Position numbers and translations under genes: made by a program. Below, one piece after another: positions 6,482 to 12,819 of a stretch of 13,274 bases of DNA. Source of the stretch: Chloroflexota bacterium (lineage in GTDB: Bacteria; Chloroflexota; Anaerolineae; Anaerolineales; Villigracilaceae); contig VGOX01000024.1 of assembly GCA_016875755.1 (NCBI GenBank), positions 1-13,274 of the forward strand. Reading direction: 5' to 3'. Position 1 is the stretch's first letter. Each line of letters starts with the position of its first letter. The notes below the pieces were generated by a model. It searched no databases and had not been told where the DNA came from. It was given only the letters and a program-made list of their open reading frames with translations.

Positions 6482-7992
6482 TCTTTCAATTCGCGCTTAA
6501 GAATTTTCCCTGCGGCAGAAATGGGCAGGGCTGCCATGAAACTCACAGACCTGGGGACTTTATATTTTGCCAATCGCTCTGTCATAAATTTCAATAATTC
6601 TTCCTCCGTCGCGCTTTGATTTGGTTTCAACACAACACAAGCCTTGCCAACCTCGCCCCACTTCGCATCGGGCAAGCCGATCACAGCACACATGTGAATC
6701 GATGGGTGCTGGTACAACACCTTTTCAATTTCGGCGGGATACACATTCTCGCCACCACTGATGAACATATCCTTCTTGCGATCGACGATATAGAAATAAC
6801 CTTCTTCGTCATACAAAGCGACATCGCCCGTGTGAAAATATCCACGCTCATCGACAGCTGCTTGGGTCGCTTCTGGATTGTTGAAATAGCCTGAGCTATA
6901 CGACGGACCTTTGAGGATCAACTCCCCCGCCTCATTCGGACCGAGGAGCTGATTCTGCTCATTGACGATTTTTGCGTCCACGAAGAAATTCGGGCGCCCG
7001 ATCGAGCCTGCTTTGCGAATGGCGTCTTCGGGCGCGAGTGCAAAAATGCCAGGACCGAATTCCGTCATACCGAAACCCTGCTTGAAGCGGATGTTCTTTT
7101 CCTTTGTATATTTCTCCACCAGCGAAACAGGCAATGGCGCTCCACCCGACGTGCAGAAACGCAGCGCGGACAGATCCGCAGATTCCCAATTTGGAGCCGT
7201 AGTCAGCATTTGGTACATGGTCGGCACGGCGGCAAAGATGGTGACCTTCTCGCGTTCGAGAAGAGTCAAAACCTGCTCAGGGTCAAATTGACGAATCAGA
7301 AACGTCGTCCCGCCAAAGATGACTTGCGGCAGGGTGTAGACGAAGAGTCCGCCCGTGTGGAACATGGGGAAGACGTTGAGATACACATCGTTATGCGTCA
7401 CATCATGGATGACGGTGTTGAGCGTATTCCACGCGATCATGCGGTGCGAGACTTGCGCGGCTTTAGGGAGTCCTGTCGTACCACCGGTAAATATCAAGGC
7501 GGCGGTATCCTCTGCCTCGAGGCTGGGACAAGTCACAGCAGAGTCAGAGGCGGCTTGGAGAGTCGTCTCAAAGAGTAGTGAATCCTTAACTCCGTTTCCA
7601 TCCAAGTGAACAGAGATCAGTGAATAGTGTTCAGTGAGGTTCGCAACGCCTTCTTTGAAATCATCCGAGAAGATGAGAATTTTTGGTTTGGTGTAATTGA
7701 AGATTTCGAGCAGTTCGCGCCAATGCGAGCGCCAGTTGAGAGCAGTATGAACAGCGCCAAGTTTGGAGCAGGCGAAGAAGAGGTCAAGATGTTCATAGCC
7801 GTCTTTTGCCAAAATAGCGACTCGATCCCCTTTGCCGATGCCCTGAGATTTGAGCCAATTGGCAAGTTTATTCGCACGGCGATTCGCGTCGCGGAAAGTC
7901 AGCCGCCATTCAGGAGATTTACTCGCATCAATGAATGCAAGTTTGTCGGGGGAGTACAGTTCTCTGCGTGCGAGATAGTCACCGATATACAT
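6457..7992 (-). CDS. Acyl-CoA ligase (AMP-forming), first copy
   Basis: This 511-residue AMP-forming acyl-CoA ligase has the phosphate loop FTGGTTGLPKA at 168-178, GFGMTE at 306-311, HTGD at 387-390, DRKKD at 404-408, GGENVY at 413-418 and catalytic Lys496. Domain order and length match the second ligase, so the two are probably paralogs with different acid substrates. The frame is open to an ATG at 8115, but the true start is the ATG at 7992: AGGAGG lies four bases upstream, MYIGDYLARR matches the family start, and the extra 41 codons cross repeat array E and overlap the synthase gene. The last seven residues (QFVVDGG) and the stop fall in array D. Confidence 0.93.
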   Translation of the reverse strand: MYIGDYLARRELYSPDKLAFIDASKSPEWRLTFRDANRRANKLANWLKSQGIGKGDRVAILAKDGYEHLDLFFACSKLGAVHTALNWRSHWRELLEIFNYTKPKILIFSDDFKEGVANLTEHYSLISVHLDGNGVKDSLLFETTLQAASDSAVTCPSLEAEDTAALIFTGGTTGLPKAAQVSHRMIAWNTLNTVIHDVTHNDVYLNVFPMFHTGGLFVYTLPQVIFGGTTFLIRQFDPEQVLTLLEREKVTIFAAVPTMYQMLTTAPNWESADLSALRFCTSGGAPLPVSLVEKYTKEKNIRFKQGFGMTEFGPGIFALAPEDAIRKAGSIGRPNFFVDAKIVNEQNQLLGPNEAGELILKGPSYSSGYFNNPEATQAAVDERGYFHTGDVALYDEEGYFYIVDRKKDMFISGGENVYPAEIEKVLYQHPSIHMCAVIGLPDAKWGEVGKACVVLKPNQSATEEELLKFMTERLAKYKVPRSVSFMAALPISAAGKILKRELKEQFVVDGG

Positions 7993-7996
7993 AGAA

Positions 7997-8002
7997 CCTC
8001 CT
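7997..8002 (-). promoter_or_regulatory. Ribosome binding site deciding the ligase start at 7992
   Basis: A perfect AGGAGG on the minus strand sits four bases before the ATG at 7990-7992. It settles the start against the upstream in-frame ATG at 8115. Confidence 0.85.
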
Positions 8003-8005
8003 ATT

Positions 8006-8061
8006 GACCACAGACCATAGACCGCAGACCATGGTCTATCGTCAATCGTCCCTGGTCTATT
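8006..8061. repeat. Heptad array E, four units plus four inverted units
   Basis: This is the clearest array: eight consecutive seven-base units without a gap. The first four are GACCACA-like (8006-8033) and the next four are GTCTATC-like (8034-8061), the complementary orientation. The centre is the perfect 12-base palindrome AGACCATGGTCT (8026-8037). The array fills the junction from the synthase TAG stop (8057-8059, inside the last unit) almost to the ligase ribosome binding site. Confidence 0.92.
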
Positions 8062-9055
8062 TTGCCGTCCACTTCCAAACCGACGACGCCATCGTAATGC
8101 CGCCGCCACTGGCACAGAAGAGGATCACGTCACTTGGCTTGGGACCTTTGTCCTGTGCAATCGAGTCATCGAGCGCCATGACCACACAGGGCGAGCCAGT
8201 GTAGCCCCATTTATCCATGACCCAGTGCGCTTTTTCGAGCGGCTGTTTGAGCAAGTCCATCATGAATTCGATGGTGCGGAGGTTGAGTTGGGTGAAGTAG
8301 TAATGATCCACATCGTCGAATGTAAGCCCTGCTTTGTCGAGCGCGCCTTGCATCAGTTTGGGCCAGTATTCGGTGTTGAAGGTTTTAGGGAATTTCTTGA
8401 CAAACTCCACTTTGGGAGCGCCGAACTGCGCCATATTTTCAGGCGTGCATGGACGGTAGGTGCCGCCTGTGTAAATACCGAGAGCATCGTGGAAGGAACC
8501 GACTGCCAACAAATTCGAGCCGAGGAAACCTTGTTCCTCGCCAATGCCCAACACTACCGCACCCGCGCCATCGGCAAAGAGATTGGCGGTCTTTTTATCG
8601 GTGAAGTCGAGGAAGCAGCTCATGCCATATCCACCTGCAACAAGGATGTATTTCATCTGCGGTTCAGTCATCAGATATTTTGCACCCTGATCGAGAGCGG
8701 TCACCCACCCTGCACACGCGGAGTTGATGTCGTAGCAGCCAGCCTTGTCCGCGCCGAGTTTGTTTTGCACGACAATGGAAGTGCTTGGGGAAAGGTAATC
8801 GGGCGTGTCGGTCGAGACGATGATAAGGTCAAGGTCAGTGGCAGTGATGCCTGCCCGTTCGAGCGCTTTCTTCGAAGCTTCCACGATCAGGTCGGAGGTC
8901 ACCTGATCGGGAGCCATCCAGCGGCGTTCCTTGATGCCGACGTTAACTTCCAGCCATTCGCTGGTGGATTCGCCCATGAGCGCATCCACTTCGGCATTGG
9001 TGACAACTCTTTCAGGGACATAACTACCCGTGCTGAGGATTTGTACGTTGCGCAT
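8057..9055 (-). CDS. Ketoacyl synthase III-like protein with altered active site
   Basis: This 332-residue thiolase-fold protein aligns with FabH from end to end: TGSYVPE at 9-15, the GIKERR motif at 40-45, the nucleophile Cys114 in NSACAGW, DGAGAVVLG at 162-170, and GGGITMASSVWKW near the end. FabH uses a Cys-His-Asn triad. The His position (HQAN) reads TQLN, with Thr255, and the Asn position (GNTS) reads GYTG, with Tyr285, so only Cys114 remains. His251 lies four residues before Thr255 and might substitute. Ordinary decarboxylating condensation with malonyl-ACP is therefore doubtful; acyl transfer or a non-decarboxylating condensation is possible. The ATG at 9055 has GGAAGG four bases upstream. 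The following ligase begins 64 bases downstream, separated by array E. Confidence 0.87.
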   Translation of the reverse strand: MRNVQILSTGSYVPERVVTNAEVDALMGESTSEWLEVNVGIKERRWMAPDQVTSDLIVEASKKALERAGITATDLDLIIVSTDTPDYLSPSTSIVVQNKLGADKAGCYDINSACAGWVTALDQGAKYLMTEPQMKYILVAGGYGMSCFLDFTDKKTANLFADGAGAVVLGIGEEQGFLGSNLLAVGSFHDALGIYTGGTYRPCTPENMAQFGAPKVEFVKKFPKTFNTEYWPKLMQGALDKAGLTFDDVDHYYFTQLNLRTIEFMMDLLKQPLEKAHWVMDKWGYTGSPCVVMALDDSIAQDKGPKPSDVILFCASGGGITMASSVWKWTAK

Positions 9056-9069
9056 GATACCTTCCGTGT

Positions 9070-9118
9070 TGGGAGATTAGAGATTGGTAATTGGGTCAGG
9101 AGAAGATGGAGGCTGGAG
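9070..9118. repeat. Heptad array F, direct
   Basis: Seven consecutive units of loose form NTNGAGA (for example TGGGAGA, TTAGAGA, GCTGGAG) run in one orientation, without an inverted arm. The array spans the stop codon and the last 13 codons of the small upstream protein and the gap before the synthase gene. The periodicity is weaker than in array E. Confidence 0.7.
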
Positions 9119-9298
9119 TTCGTCAAGTTGCACAAAACGACGCATGAATTCGGTCGCTTCGCGCCATTCTGTGAAGCTGACTTCCTGGGCAGTTTGGATA
9201 TGCCGCACTACGCCGTGATAAGTCGGCTGGTCAGCGGTTTCGTCCAGCACAAAGCGGATAATGAAAGAGGAAATCAGCGGCAGGGTTGGGGCATCCAT
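9077..9298 (-). CDS. Small conserved-looking protein of unknown function
   Basis: This 73-residue protein belongs to no family I can name with certainty. The core, residues about 12-58, looks like a folded small domain: a strand FIIRFVLDE, a turn, a strand YHGVVRHIQT, then VSFTEWREATEFMRRFVQL, which reads as a strand followed by an amphipathic helix. There is no signal peptide, cysteine pair or membrane segment. Residues 61-73 (LQPPSSPDPITNL) and the TAA are encoded by array F, so the tail is probably a repeat-derived extension. Three overlapping ATGs (9294, 9298, 9302) lie at the start, but only 9298 is in frame. No good Shine-Dalgarno motif is visible, so the exact start is uncertain. It lies 21 bases upstream of the synthase and may head the operon. 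Confidence 0.6.
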   Translation of the reverse strand: MDAPTLPLISSFIIRFVLDETADQPTYHGVVRHIQTAQEVSFTEWREATEFMRRFVQLDELQPPSSPDPITNL

Positions 9299-9321
9299 CC
9301 ATCACAAGATAGCAGGCAGGG

Positions 9322-9337
9322 GTAACAAGCGGGTTAC
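9322..9337. promoter_or_regulatory. Short inverted repeat upstream of the operon head
   Basis: GTAAC and GTTAC are complementary five-base arms with a six-base spacer, lying 24-39 bases upstream of the small gene's ATG. They could be an operator half-site pair for the operon. No -35/-10 pair with proper spacing was found here; a TATCTT (9306-9311, minus) stands alone. Confidence 0.25.
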
Positions 9338-9345
9338 AAAGGGGG

Positions 9346-9401
9346 GAGCAGAAGGCAGAGAGCTGAAGGCAGGAGGCGGGTTGCAGAAGGCAATAGGCAG
9401 A
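9346..9401. repeat. Heptad array G, direct, purine-rich
   Basis: Eight consecutive units with consensus AGGCAGA (including GAGCAGA, AGGCAGA, GAGCTGA, AGGCAAT) run in one orientation, with the plus strand mostly A and G. There is no inverted arm. It lies between the regulator's terminator-like hairpin and the small gene, so it would be in the 5' leader or promoter region of the operon. Confidence 0.85.
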
Positions 9402-9402
9402 A

Positions 9403-9415
9403 ACCCCGAAGGGGT
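9403..9415. repeat. Short palindrome ACCCC-gaa-GGGGT
   Basis: A five-base stem with a three-base loop lies 13 bases from the larger hairpin at 9429-9450. Together they form a double-hairpin element immediately next to array G. Confidence 0.45.
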
Positions 9416-9421
9416 GATATA

Positions 9422-9450
9422 GAACAAAACCGCGAGATAAATCTCGCGGT
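9422..9450 (-). terminator. Probable Rho-independent terminator of the regulator gene
   Basis: A 10-base stem ACCGCGAGAT/ATCTCGCGGT (9429-9438 with 9441-9450) has a two-base gap, in practice a four-base loop. It is followed on the minus strand by TTTTGTTCT. It begins 10 bases after the regulator's TAG, so it would separate the regulator transcript from the operon. The T-run is short, so termination may be partial. Confidence 0.65.
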
Positions 9451-9459
9451 ACAAGGAGG

Positions 9460-12400
9460 CTAGGTGCGGATCAATTTTTTATAAAGATCCTGCGTTTCCT
9501 GCGAAGGCAACACATCGAGTTCATCTTTCAAGGTCTGTTGACAGCGTTGGTATGTGCGTGCCAGTTGACCGCGATCTCCGAGGGCGTTATATGCTTGCAT
9601 CAGGTGGCGGTACGCCCGCTCCCAACAATTATCGCGGGCAAGGATGCGCTGGCTCAGGTCTATGGCTTCAGTGAAACGGTCACTTTGCAAATACAATTCG
9701 CATAATTTATCGGTGGCTTCCAAAAAGAGCGCGGCAAAACGTTCGCGTTCTTCGGCTGCCCACGGCTCGTAGAGCGTATCGGGCAGGTAATCGCCGTGAT
9801 ACAAATTCACAGCTTGTTCCAAAGACGCCATCGCATTGGGTTTGAATCCCTCACGGGCGAGTCGGGCAAAATGGTCAGAATCAAGCCAGAGGTCCGCGTG
9901 GAGGCGCAGGGTGTAGGTCGTCCCATCCCGCACGATGAACGCCGAGTCGCTGCCTGCGTCACGGTCTGGTTCCAATACTTGATAGAGCGTGTTCAACGTG
10001 ATCTTGAAATTACGCTGCGCGGTGGCGGGGTCGGCTTCGGGCCACAGGTGTTCACAAATCTGATCGCGGTCGAGCGGAGAACGGCGATACGTGAGCAGCA
10101 ACTGAAACAACTGACGCGACTTCTCGCGCCGCCAGCCATTGGGAGGAATAACCTCGCTTCCCCGCTTAACCTGAAAGTTGCCCAGCGTTTCGACAGTGAG
10201 CCGAAACCCAGGGTGGATTCGGACCTCACGCAAATTGAGCGTATCGAGCAGGCGATCTACATAGCCGCTCTCCCAATCATTCTGGCGGGCAAGCAGCAAC
10301 ACCGGAACGAACATGCGCTCATCCGCTGGACCGAGCAAGGTGGGGCGTGTGAACAAAAAGGAATAGCCGTTCTGTTCGCAGACCGCCAGCAGGTCGGGCA
10401 GGAGTTGGGCGACGAAATCGAGTTTCTTTTGTTTGAAATGACCATACGCCAGCCACAACCGCGCGGCGCTGCGTCCAAAGGAATCGCTACATTCTTCAAA
10501 ACCACGCACCGCACGGTTCAGCCAAACTTCGGCGGCTTCGTAACGCGCGGCGAGCATCAAACTAGCGCCCATCGAAAGGCGAGTGAGAGATGATATCCAT
10601 TCATCGCCTGCTTCGGCGGCAACGTCAATGGCTTCCTGCGCGTGACGTTGTGCGCGCTGCAAATCTCCGTGATAGCCATAGGCGCGGCACAAACCCCAAT
10701 TGGCTTCCACCGAAAGGCGCGGCACATCGAGGCTTTTGCTGAGCGAGATGGTCGTTTCAAACACGGAGGTGGCGCGTGCCAGACGGTCTTCTTCAGCGGC
10801 GAGCAGCAGGTTGAGAGCGTGTCCCTGCCGCATGTGACCGACCGCGGTCACGAACGGTGATTTCAATTTGTCGCCGCGTTCGGTGCCTTCGAGGGCGGCT
10901 TGGTGAGCTTCGGCACTCAGCCCCATGAAGGAATAAATGAGCGAAAGCAGGAGTTTCGTCTCACGGTGCGCGCGCGGAGTTTGTACAGGCTCGCGGTTTT
11001 CGGCTTCGGCGAGTTCTTCCAATCCCCTTCTGGCTTCTTCGAGCCGCCCCGTGCGGAGGAGGACGCGGAACCACAACTGGTCATTGGATGGACCTTCGGC
11101 GTGTAACTCTTCTGCCCGCTGACGTAAACGTTCCGCTTCTTCGACGTGTCCAGAGTTGAGCTTGTTTTCTGCGAGCAGTTCAAACAACCTGACCTGTGCT
11201 TCGCGGTCTTCAAACCCGTCGCTGAGACGGATGGCTTCTTCGAGCAGTTTTTCGGCTTGGGTGGGGTTGACGGTATCAAGATAGACGCGGGCTTGTCCAC
11301 GCAGGGCACGGGCGATGCCGTCCTGCTGTCCGCGCTGGCGCCAGGTGACTTCGGATTGCTTGTACCAGCCCTGGGCTTCGTCGAAGCGGCTGTGCATGCG
11401 CGCCAGTTCACCAAGGGTGAACATGAGTGTGGGATGCTGGTGCAGGGAAAGGCTTGGGAGGGAGTCAATGTAACTCGCAAGCGTATCCAGCCGTCCCGTA
11501 GAAAGAAGCGTGGCGGCGTATGTATCGAGCAGGTTCGCAACGTCATCCCAGGCTTTGGCTTCGATCAGGTGATGGATGGCTTCCTCTGGATTTTTATGGG
11601 CATTGAAATATTCAGCGGCGTTGCGATGCCATGCGGTGCGAGTGGGCACATCGGATTGCTGCTGGAGGAAGTTGTGAAAGATGTGGTGATATCGCAGCGT
11701 GCCAGAGGCGGTTTCAGCAACAAATAAATCCTGCCGCCGCAAATAAGCAAGCATGGAAGCAGAGCCGCCTATGGAATACAGCGCATCGCAGACATCGGGG
11801 TTGAGGTCACGCAATACAGAGGTGACGAGCAGAAACTCGCGCACATCGGCAGGCTGACGCTCGAAGACTTCGTGCGCGAGCATATCGAAAAGCGTTTCGA
11901 GCGAGTCGGCTTGCCAGCGCAAGGGAAATTCAAGCGTCAGTGGTGATTGGGTGCGGATGCTCTGCCAGATGAGTTGCAAACCGATCGCCCAGCCTTCGGT
12001 GTATTCGAGCAGGGAATCAAGTTCTTCGTTGGTGAGTTCGAGTCCGTAATGGTTGCTGAAGAGTGAGCCGATCTCGTTTTTTGTAAATGTCAGAATCGAT
12101 TGGTCGAGGAGAAGCGCATCGCCTTGTGCGCGCCAGCGTGTGAGCGTGGGTAATGTGATGGTGGGACGACCTGACAACAGGATGTGAAAATTGACAGGCG
12201 CAAGCGCAATCAGGCGGTCGAGGATGTGCGGGACTTCGCCGTTCTCGGTGAGCAGGTGCGCATCGTCGAGGATGAACAAGGTCGGCGGGATGGACGCATC
12301 CGCAAGTGAATTGATGATCCCATCCAGCACGGCACGCCACGGGAGCGGTCCCTGTGCGCCATCCCATGTTTCGAGAAAAGCGATGGGCAGATTGGGGAGG

Positions 12401-12675
12401 CTCGGCAGGGTATTCTGTAAGGCGTGGCAAAGTTGCAGGAGGAAAACCAGCGGGTCGTTATCTTCGGCGTTGGCTTGATACCACAAAACGGATGGATGCT
12501 CGCCTGCAAACTCTGCCAGTGCAGTGCTCTTGCCGAAGCCCGCTTCCGCCTGCACAATCGTGAGTCGGTAGTCAAACATCTGCGCTAGAACGTCATTGAC
12601 GCGCGGGCGGGCAAGCGTGCGGGCGTTGCGGGGAGGGGGTATTAATTTGGTGCGAAGGATGCGGGAGAGGTGCAT
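9460..12675 (-). CDS. STAND ATPase-TPR-winged helix-BTAD transcriptional regulator
   Basis: This 1071-residue regulator starts like the MalT/LAL group: LRTKLIPPPR at 7-16, RPRV, then the P-loop AEAGFGKST at 43-51 and Walker B LFILDDAH at 133-140. A helical winged region (about 200-400) leads into a long TPR-type superhelix (about 400-800). The C-terminus is not the LuxR helix-turn-helix of MalT. From 828 it has an OmpR/SARP-type winged helix (VETLGNFQVKRG to about 925; LWPEADPATAQRNFKITLNTL is typical), followed by a bacterial transcriptional activator domain (about 932-1071). Such proteins are thought to be ligand- and ATP-switched activators. The frame is open to an ATG at 12786, but the ATG at 12675 fits the family N-terminus; it lacks a clear Shine-Dalgarno motif. 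Control of the operon is inferred from position only. Confidence 0.9.
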   Translation of the reverse strand: MHLSRILRTKLIPPPRNARTLARPRVNDVLAQMFDYRLTIVQAEAGFGKSTALAEFAGEHPSVLWYQANAEDNDPLVFLLQLCHALQNTLPSLPNLPIAFLETWDGAQGPLPWRAVLDGIINSLADASIPPTLFILDDAHLLTENGEVPHILDRLIALAPVNFHILLSGRPTITLPTLTRWRAQGDALLLDQSILTFTKNEIGSLFSNHYGLELTNEELDSLLEYTEGWAIGLQLIWQSIRTQSPLTLEFPLRWQADSLETLFDMLAHEVFERQPADVREFLLVTSVLRDLNPDVCDALYSIGGSASMLAYLRRQDLFVAETASGTLRYHHIFHNFLQQQSDVPTRTAWHRNAAEYFNAHKNPEEAIHHLIEAKAWDDVANLLDTYAATLLSTGRLDTLASYIDSLPSLSLHQHPTLMFTLGELARMHSRFDEAQGWYKQSEVTWRQRGQQDGIARALRGQARVYLDTVNPTQAEKLLEEAIRLSDGFEDREAQVRLFELLAENKLNSGHVEEAERLRQRAEELHAEGPSNDQLWFRVLLRTGRLEEARRGLEELAEAENREPVQTPRAHRETKLLLSLIYSFMGLSAEAHQAALEGTERGDKLKSPFVTAVGHMRQGHALNLLLAAEEDRLARATSVFETTISLSKSLDVPRLSVEANWGLCRAYGYHGDLQRAQRHAQEAIDVAAEAGDEWISSLTRLSMGASLMLAARYEAAEVWLNRAVRGFEECSDSFGRSAARLWLAYGHFKQKKLDFVAQLLPDLLAVCEQNGYSFLFTRPTLLGPADERMFVPVLLLARQNDWESGYVDRLLDTLNLREVRIHPGFRLTVETLGNFQVKRGSEVIPPNGWRREKSRQLFQLLLTYRRSPLDRDQICEHLWPEADPATAQRNFKITLNTLYQVLEPDRDAGSDSAFIVRDGTTYTLRLHADLWLDSDHFARLAREGFKPNAMASLEQAVNLYHGDYLPDTLYEPWAAEERERFAALFLEATDKLCELYLQSDRFTEAIDLSQRILARDNCWERAYRHLMQAYNALGDRGQLARTYQRCQQTLKDELDVLPSQETQDLYKKLIRT

Positions 12676-12697
12676 TGCGCGGCAAGTGTATCGCAAA

Positions 12698-12728
12698 ATC
12701 ATATGGAAATACAGATGGTCGACCGCAA
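12698..12728 (-). promoter_or_regulatory. Possible promoter of the regulator
   Basis: On the minus strand, a TATGAT -10-like box (12698-12703) follows TTGCGG (12723-12728) with a long 19-base spacer. Transcription would start near 12691, leaving a leader of about 15 bases before the ATG at 12675. Confidence 0.35.
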
Positions 12729-12752
12729 CCTTCATCACCATCAGCCGTTGTG

Positions 12753-12780
12753 ACAGGGTAATACTGTATTGACGCCCTGT
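12753..12780. promoter_or_regulatory. Nested palindrome in the divergent region
   Basis: Outer arms ACAGGG (12753-12758) and CCCTGT (12775-12780) enclose an inner palindrome AATAC-T-GTATT (12760-12770). The two share nearly the same centre, and the outer arms are 22 bases apart centre to centre, about two helical turns. It overlaps the -35 box of the LacI-type gene, so it is a good candidate operator for one of the two regulators. Confidence 0.5.
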
Positions 12781-12798
12781 AAGCACGTATGCTAAACT
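12769..12798 (+). promoter_or_regulatory. Probable promoter of the LacI-type gene
   Basis: TTGACG (12769-12774) and TAAACT (12793-12798) are separated by 18 bases, and an extended -10 TG precedes TAAACT by one base. Transcription would begin at about 12805, inside the cre-like operator. Confidence 0.5.
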
Positions 12799-12811
12799 GA
12801 AAGTGCTTTCA
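12798..12811. promoter_or_regulatory. LacI/cre-like operator
   Basis: TGAAAGTGCTTTCA has perfect six-base arms around a TG centre. It differs by one base from the classic LacI-family/cre palindrome with a CG centre. It sits between the -10 box and the ATG of the LacI-type gene, the usual place for autorepression. Confidence 0.65.
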
Positions 12812-12819
12812 AGAATTTT

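Noticed and set aside
8006..8061. CRISPR array
   Set aside because: Units are seven bases long, contiguous and degenerate, with no spacers and no cas genes nearby.
7993..8115. 41-residue N-terminal extension of the first ligase
   Set aside because: It is translated from array E and the synthase 3' end; AGGAGG and the family N-terminus place the start at 7992.
128..9055. An OleABCD-type olefin or beta-lactone cluster (thiolase-fold synthase, alpha/beta hydrolase, AMP ligase, SDR)
   Set aside because: The parts list looks similar, but OleA keeps Cys-His-Asn, OleB uses an Asp nucleophile rather than the Ser seen here, OleD is an extended SDR rather than a 254-residue FabG type, and the ligases have ordinary CoA-ligase motifs.
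8225..9325. 366-codon open frame on the plus strand opposite the synthase gene
   Set aside because: It is antisense to a clear coding gene, has no recognisable domain or ribosome binding site, and its openness follows from the codon bias of the real gene.
9346..9401. Microsatellite produced by simple polymerase slippage
   Set aside because: Units are too divergent for recent slippage, and other junctions carry the same period with unrelated units, so a simple single-site slippage explanation is insufficient.
9796..10593. 265-codon plus-strand open frame within the regulator gene
   Set aside because: It is a shadow of the regulator coding strand with no domain features.
12676..12786. 37-residue N-terminal extension of the large regulator
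   Set aside because: It has no family similarity and covers the divergent promoter region; MalT-type proteins start a few residues before the TKL motif.
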